Source: Gnetum montanum (Eukaryota > Streptophyta > Gnetopsida > Gnetales > Gnetaceae). From it: a DNA stretch of 64,000 nucleotides. Position numbers and translations under genes: made by a program. Below, one piece after another: positions 59,116 through 64,000 of this stretch; position 1 is the first letter of the stretch, and each line of letters starts with the position of its first letter. Below the pieces are notes generated by a model. That model was not told the origin of the DNA. It did not search any database and saw only the letters and a program-made list of their open reading frames with translations. Location of the stretch: the NCBI GenBank assembly GCA_015680685.1, contig MNCI01030304.1, positions 1,319,126 to 1,383,125 on the forward strand, written 5' to 3'.

Positions 59116-59965
59116 TGATGAGTGGCAAGATACCCCTACACTCAACCATATGAATATGAGCGTAGCACAAGTGATCTAGTCAAACTCCGTAGACTAAGTG
59201 CCTACATGCCCCATGGAACACTTAGGGTTAATCATTCATTTTCTTCCTAGACTTACTTGTAGTTGTCATGGTGTATGGTTAAGTAAGTCCGAGGTATATG
59301 ATTTTTATGATTTTTATGTTTTATGTCTCCTATGCTAACAAGGTGAAGGGTTGGGAAACTAGTTACTAACTCTAACTAATGAACTAAGCCTAAATTACCT
59401 AGCGTCAGCATCCGTTCCCACTTACCGTACACACCCTAAACCGATGCAACCATGGCTACCAAACGCTAATCATTGCTGGGATCACCACGCGTAACGCATG
59501 TGCTTGAAGTGGTCGTACTAAGGCACTTAACTAGGAGAGAAGGGCTGAAAAGGAAAGCAGTAAATAACAGATAATAAATAACAATAAATAAATAACAGAT
59601 AATAAAATCCTATTCCATGCGCTACAAGGTTTATCTAGAAAGCTCGTCTTGATTGTCATACACAAACTTATGTTCAGGTATAATGTTTGCTCAAATAAAG
59701 ATCCGTTCACTTTGGGACTCCTACTGCGGGCACATGGAAAATATTCTATCTCTGGAGTGATCAATCTGCCATAGTTTCCCTGTTGTCTAGCCTAGGATGA
59801 GGAAACAAGGGAGAGCCACCTCTTATTTATAGATATGATGACGCACCGTGATATCATGTATGCGATATCGCAGGGGAAGATGCAATATCACGTATGCAAT
59901 ATCGCAGGGGATGCGATATCACGTCGGACGTGATATTGCGGCCCATGCGATATTGCGTCCCATCA
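59116..59965 (-). repeat. Ty3-C 5' LTR
   Basis: TGATGAGTGGCAAG to GTCCCATCA on the plus strand. It is about 50 bases longer than its partner, and the extra length lies in the GATATC-box region 59850-59950. TATA (TCTATAAATAAGA on the minus strand) is at 59822-59834. Confidence 0.92.
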
Positions 59966-61466
59966 GGAACCATCCACAGTCATTGAAGCTGCACAAGATA
60001 ACCATTGGATTGATGCCATGGAGAAAGAGCTACATCAAATTAATAAAAACAACACTTGGAGCCTAGTTCCTCATCTGTCTAGTAAGCCTATTATCGATTT
60101 AAAATGGATATTTAAACTTAAGAGAAATCAATAAGGTAAAATAGAAAAATTCAAAGCTCACCTAGTTGCCAAAGGCTATCTCCAACAACAAGGTAGAGAC
60201 TTTGATGATAACTTTGCTCCTATTTCATGGATGGAATCCATGAGAATCTTTTTTGCCATTGCTGCACAAGCTGGCTATATGGTTTATCAACTAGATGTGG
60301 CTTCTACATTTCTCAATGGCATTCTTAATGGAGAAGTTTATGTGGAACAACCGTCAGGCTTTATTGATGAAGGAAAACAAAATCATGTTTACAAGCTCCA
60401 TAAAGCATTATATAGGCTTAAGCAAGCTCCACGTGCATGGTACGCACATATTCGTGCATTTTTCATGCAAGAAGGCTTCATTAATCTTTAGTCCCAAACA
60501 ACAATATACAAAAAGGTATTTGGAGATGATTTTATTTGTGTTTGTTTATATGTAGATGATTTAATCTATTTTTCATCTATAATTGCATTAGGAAATAATT
60601 TTCTTAATGCCATGAAAAAGGAATTCAAAATGTTTGATTTAGGGAAGATGTCATACTTTTTGGGTTTTCAAGTTATCCAAAGAACAAAATCAATTTCCAT
60701 ATGCCAAATGAAATTTTCCTGATCCTTAATTGAGAAATTTAGTATGATTAATTGTAATCCTTCAGACACACCACTTGCCCTTGGTACAAAACTTACCAAG
60801 GATGACAAATCCCCCTCTATCAACCCTTCACTATACAGATCCCTTATTGGTAGTTTAATGTATCTCTCCAATACTCATCCCAATATCCAATATGTTGTAA
60901 ACTACCTTTCTCAGTTCATGCAAGATCCACATGAATCACATTGGAAAGCTGCAAAATGGGTATTGCGATACTTGATAACTACAACAAATTTTGAGATCAC
61001 ATTGCATCAACATACAAATGTCAAGATATGGGGATACAATGATGTAGACTAGGGAGGCAACCTCAAAGATCAAAAGTCAACTTCCAATTTTTGTTTCTTC
61101 TTCGGTCCATCACTTATCTCATGGGGATCAAAGAAGCAATCTACAATCACCCTCTTAACAACTAAAGCAAAATACATTGCTGCATCGAATGCTTCTACTC
61201 AGGCCATTTGGATCCACTCCGTCTTCACTAAAATGGGATATACACTCAAACCTCCCATTCACTTATATTATGATAGCATAAGTGCTATTGCAATGGCTCA
61301 TAATCTTATTCATCATGGGCATTCCAAGCACATAGATATTAAGCATCACCATCTTAGAAGCTTGATCCAAGATAACATACTCAACATGGAGCATTGTGCA
61401 ACTAAAGCACAAATGGCAGACACCTTTACAAAGATTCTAAGCAGTGAAAAGTTTGAGCCTTTTTGA
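59966..61466 (+). pseudogene. Reverse transcriptase and RNase H of Cop-A
   Basis: It resumes right after Ty3-C with EPSTVIEAAQDNHWIDAMEKE and NNTWSLVP, the usual start of copia RT. The frame 60231-60491 has YQLDVASTFLNGILNGEVYV, LHKALYRLKQAPRAWY. After a stop come CLYVDDLIYF (YVDD box, about 60538-60570) and, at 60744-61052, RSLIGSLMYLSNTHPNIQYV. RNase H is at 61055-61466 (STSNFCFFFGPSLISWGSKKQ, AKYIAASNASTQAIW, DSISAIAMA, HIDIKHHHLR, QMADTFTKIL). At least four stops are present; otherwise the domain set is complete. Confidence 0.92.
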
Positions 61467-61498
61467 AACTTCCTAGGAGTTGAACCTCTTACCATCAT

Positions 61499-61507
61499 GG
61501 GGGGGTT
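61499..61507 (+). other. Polypurine tract, Cop-A
   Basis: GGGGGGGTT immediately before the 3' LTR start TGTGGGATATG. Confidence 0.75.
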
Positions 61508-62086
61508 TGTGGGATATGATGACTAGATGTTCCACAATAGAATTAGATATATCTCATCCATTAATCTATTTTAAATAAGATCCTATTCATGTAATTCTTA
61601 TCCAATCCATGTTTAGGACATCCCATATTAAGAAGATCCTTAAATATGATGATAAGGATCATTAATCTATTTTAAAGATGAGATCTTATTCATGTAATTC
61701 TTATCCAATCCATGTTTAGGACATCCCATATTAAGAAGATCCTTAAATATGATGATAAGGATCATTAATCTATTTTAAAGATGAGATCCTATTCATGTAA
61801 TTCTTATCCAATCCATGTTTAGGACATCCCATATTAAGAGGATCCTTAAATATGATGATAAGGATCATCCCCATGATTTTTGAGATTCATACTTATCTCT
61901 CCAAATCTATTCTTGGGAGATCAAGGCCTATATAATTGTAGTAGCACATATTCATTCACAATAAAATAATAATAAAATATAAGACATACAGAAGTTAGAA
62001 ATTTTAACAAGAGTTTTCTTGTCCTAACAAAGTTCTTTATTTCCTTTAAGCTTGTTTCTTAGATCCAGGGCCCTTTAGACTCTTTA
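61508..62086 (+). repeat. Cop-A 3' LTR
   Basis: TGTGGGATATG to CTCTTTA (the final CA has become TA), followed by GACTT. It contains three units of about 103 bases (61560-61660, 61661-61763, 61764-61866), one more than the 5' LTR, giving a net 95-base length difference. Confidence 0.95.
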
Positions 62087-62091
62087 GACTT

Positions 62092-62250
62092 ATCAAATAG
62101 AAATGTTGATTAGATTTATGATTTTTATAGTCATGATGGAAATCAACATTTTCTAAATGCATATAAAAACAAATCAAGAATCATTTTATGATGGTGAGGA
62201 TGCTAAATTAGATGTACATTATGATTATTTTTTATGTATAGGTATTTTAT
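62092..62250 (+). pseudogene. Exon block, copy 1 (continued), after Cop-A
   Basis: The frame that enters Cop-A at 49618 resumes here as SNRNVD, a stop, then FYSHDGNQHFLNAYKN. It matches copy 2 (SNKNVDQRYYFYNHDGIQHSF). The stop after NVD and later ones show that this copy is broken apart from the insertion. Confidence 0.5.
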
Positions 62251-62269
62251 CAAAAATAATATGTTATCT

Positions 62270-62855
62270 TCATTTAGGACAATCGTCAAATGAGACTGTA
62301 GAAAGAATAATACATGGCAGTAACAATAATCAACCTACTTATGTAAAATAAAATCATATTCTTTAGGTTAAAAAAATATAAAATCAAGTGTTATAGGAAG
62401 CATGTGTTTGTATATAAGTTATGTAGTTTTAACAAGAATAATGTTTTTAAATTCTAAAGAAATATTGCTTACCATTGAAAAGGAAAAAAAGTTGAAATTT
62501 AAAGTGTGAAGATGCTAAGAGATATAGTGTTTGTCCTTAGCAATTAAAATTAGGAAATGATAACTCTTTTCTAAAATTATGTTCCAAACATCATGGCAAT
62601 ATTGTTATAGATGGTATACCAAACAATTTTATAGGATATGACTTGTCAAATAAAAATGTTGATCAAAGATATTATTTTTATAACCATGATGGAATTCAAC
62701 ATTCTTTTAATGCATACAAAAGAAAAAAAGAATATTTGTATGATGCTAAGGCTACTATGATTGATGATGACAATGATGATGATATTATCTGGAGTTTTTT
62801 ATGGGAAAATGTAGACTTTCAAGCTTTTGATGGAAATGGAAAAGTTGGGTTTTAA
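62270..62855 (+). pseudogene. Exon blocks, copy 2, of the response-regulator locus
   Basis: First part 62285-62347: SSNETVERIIHGSNNNQPTYVK, aligned with copy 1 at 49261. Second part 62548-62855: LGNDNSFLKLCSKHHGNIVI and then the open frame 62643-62855 (SNKNVDQRYYFYNHDGIQHSF, an Asp-rich run, then IIWSFLWENVDFQAFDGNGKVGF, stop). It is less broken than copy 1. The family is unknown to me. The repeated block (exon, spacer, exon) is about 0.6 kb. Confidence 0.5.
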
Positions 62856-63689
62856 GATTGTAGTAAGTTATGGAAAGATGAGGGTAGAAGTTTACATTTG
62901 AAATTAGTGATTTTGAATATGTCAACATAGATTAATTTTGTAAATTTTGATGAGACTATGAATGGCTTTATTTTATTAAGTATGTAGATGATTATGATGT
63001 TTTTTTTGTTATTTAGTCTATGTAGAAACAAATACTCATTGTTAGAAGTTGAATGTATTGATAAATTATATTAATTTGAATAAATATTATTATATCATAT
63101 AAATATGTTAAGTAATGACATTTTGGTTGGAATGTGTTGCAAGTTGCAAAGGTTAATATTCAATGGTATTTTATCGATTTTCTTTGTCCAACCATTTCTC
63201 TCTTTTCCACCTCATGGAAAAGAAATCCATTTGTTGATATCATGCTTACGTACAAACTTGTTACTCATCTATTTTATATCACAATCATAGTTTTTCATAG
63301 TAGAGTAGTTAAAGACTTCTATGCTTGAGTGAGAAGTGTGTTTAATAATTAAATCACTTTTCAAAACATAAATTTATTTTAAGTACAGATAGATAAATCA
63401 GCAAACAAGTTCTTTATGCATTGAGACCTACATACAAAGATATTTACGATTAGTATTGTTTCTCTTTTTTTATTTTTTCAAGTAGCTTGATCCTTGTTTC
63501 TATGCTTCTTCATTTTGGACTCTAACTTTTCTATGACAATGAATCTATCTCTTGGTTTACAGCTGTAACTTTATTTCAACTCAAAACCTATGGAGAATAC
63601 CAAAGCACCAATGGTATTGAATTATGTTTATTTGATGTCATTTTTTTTCAAAAATAAGCAAAATCAATGCTCAACTTAAAAAGGATTAG
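62856..63689. other. No gene seen
   Basis: AT-rich sequence after the second exon block. The two overlapping plus frames at 63105-63328 are not supported by any motif. Confidence 0.55.
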
Positions 63690-63990
63690 GACATCAGGTA
63701 ATTTTTTTGGTAGCATATAGTTTTTTCAAATCCATTAAGAGGGTTCTATTTTCTCTAGCCAATCTGCTTATGTTCTAGTTGACCCTCACGAGTTACTCCC
63801 TCAACTAGTGGATGCTTTCTTTCAAAATATTTTTTTGCTTCTCGATGGTGATCAACCTTGCATTCTCAACCACAAGTTGCTTATTTTCTTCCTATGTAGT
63901 AATCAATGCCTTCGCATGGGCATATGCTTGGGCTTCAATGATTGATTCATTTTTGACATTTATTGCTGCTGATGTGCTATAAATGCCTAA
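63690..63990 (-). pseudogene. Coiled-coil fragment, possibly retrotransposon-derived
   Basis: The minus strand reads ESIIEAQAYAHAKALITT, stop, EENKQLVVENARLITIEKQK, then LARENRTLLMDLKKLYATKK with three stops. The regular spacing of Leu, Asn and charged residues suggests a coiled coil. It resembles coiled tails found next to plant transposon-protein-type ORFs, but I cannot name it. The window ends just past it. Confidence 0.3.
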
Positions 63991-64000
63991 ACAGATATTA

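Larger units (their letters stand above)
52918..59965 (-). mobile_element. Ty3-C: internally deleted family member (gag-protease only)
   Basis: LTRs are 52918-53716 and 59116-59965, flanked by identical GGAAC (52913-52917 and 59966-59970). It split Cop-A just upstream of its RT, and the frame joins in register across the site. On the minus strand the order is primer site, gag, protease, then directly the last few dozen codons of integrase and the 3' noncoding region. RT, RNase H and nearly all of integrase are absent; the junction is at about 55737-55741. It measures 7.05 kb against 9.88 kb for Ty3-A. LTRs differ at roughly 48 of about 610 positions by hand count, mostly transitions. Confidence 0.93.
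49619..62086 (+). mobile_element. Cop-A: Ty1/copia retrotransposon with gag-pol, split by Ty3-C
   Basis: LTRs are 49619-50102 and 61508-62086. The outer flanks are GACTT (49614-49618) and GACTT (62087-62091), a perfect 5-base target duplication. Plus-strand order is primer site, gag, protease, integrase, RT, RNase H, the copia order. Without Ty3-C it would be about 5.4 kb. It has at least four in-frame stops (one between integrase segments at 51731), so it is not active. It sits inside the response-regulator locus. Confidence 0.95.

Overview
The window is nuclear DNA of a seed plant, species not identifiable. It is AT-rich, has one 93-base assembly gap, and is built almost entirely of nested and broken retrotransposons. 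The plant assignment rests on Athila-like, chromovirus and Ty1/copia elements with plant-type primer sites, and on relics of plant hormone genes: a LONELY GUY (LOG) cytokinin-activating enzyme, a tryptophan aminotransferase (TAA1/TAR) exon and a type-B-like response regulator. No intact ordinary gene was found. Most open frames are pieces of retrotransposon polyproteins or shadows of them.

Layout. 1-8790: an old Athila-like Ty3 element on the minus strand (integrase, RNase H/RT, protease, gag, primer site, probable LTR). 8791-12536: a truncated chromovirus-like Ty3 element, minus strand. 12537-22411: Ty3-A, the longest member of a three-copy family, minus strand, with both LTRs and the target duplication ATTGT; it landed in the chromovirus LTR. 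22426-23440: a copia-type LTR on the plus strand that runs into the gap (23441-23533). 23942-39754: Cop-N, a copia-type element on the minus strand with gag and a plant transposon-protein-like ORF but no recognisable pol; its left LTR is split by Ty3-B (24033-33358, plus strand). 40305-44030: an L1-type LINE relic interrupted by an RTE-type LINE fragment (41246-42648).

44870-49091 is the least repetitive part. It holds the LOG pseudogene, the TAR exon, an unidentified minus-strand gene remnant and the receiver-domain exons of the response regulator. Further exon-like blocks of the regulator locus are present as two diverged tandem copies (49261 onward and 62270 onward). Copy 1 is split by Cop-A, a Ty1/copia element (49619-62086, target duplication GACTT). 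Cop-A is in turn split in its pol gene by Ty3-C (52918-59965, target duplication GGAAC). The order of events at this end is therefore: regulator locus, then exon-block duplication and Cop-A in unresolved order, then Ty3-C.

The three Ty3-A/B/C copies decay in steps: A keeps all domains, B lacks the RNase H to integrase N-terminal segment, and C lacks RT, RNase H and nearly all of integrase. All reading frames contain stops or shifts, so nothing here looks autonomous today. All identifications come from reading motifs by eye; no database search was run.
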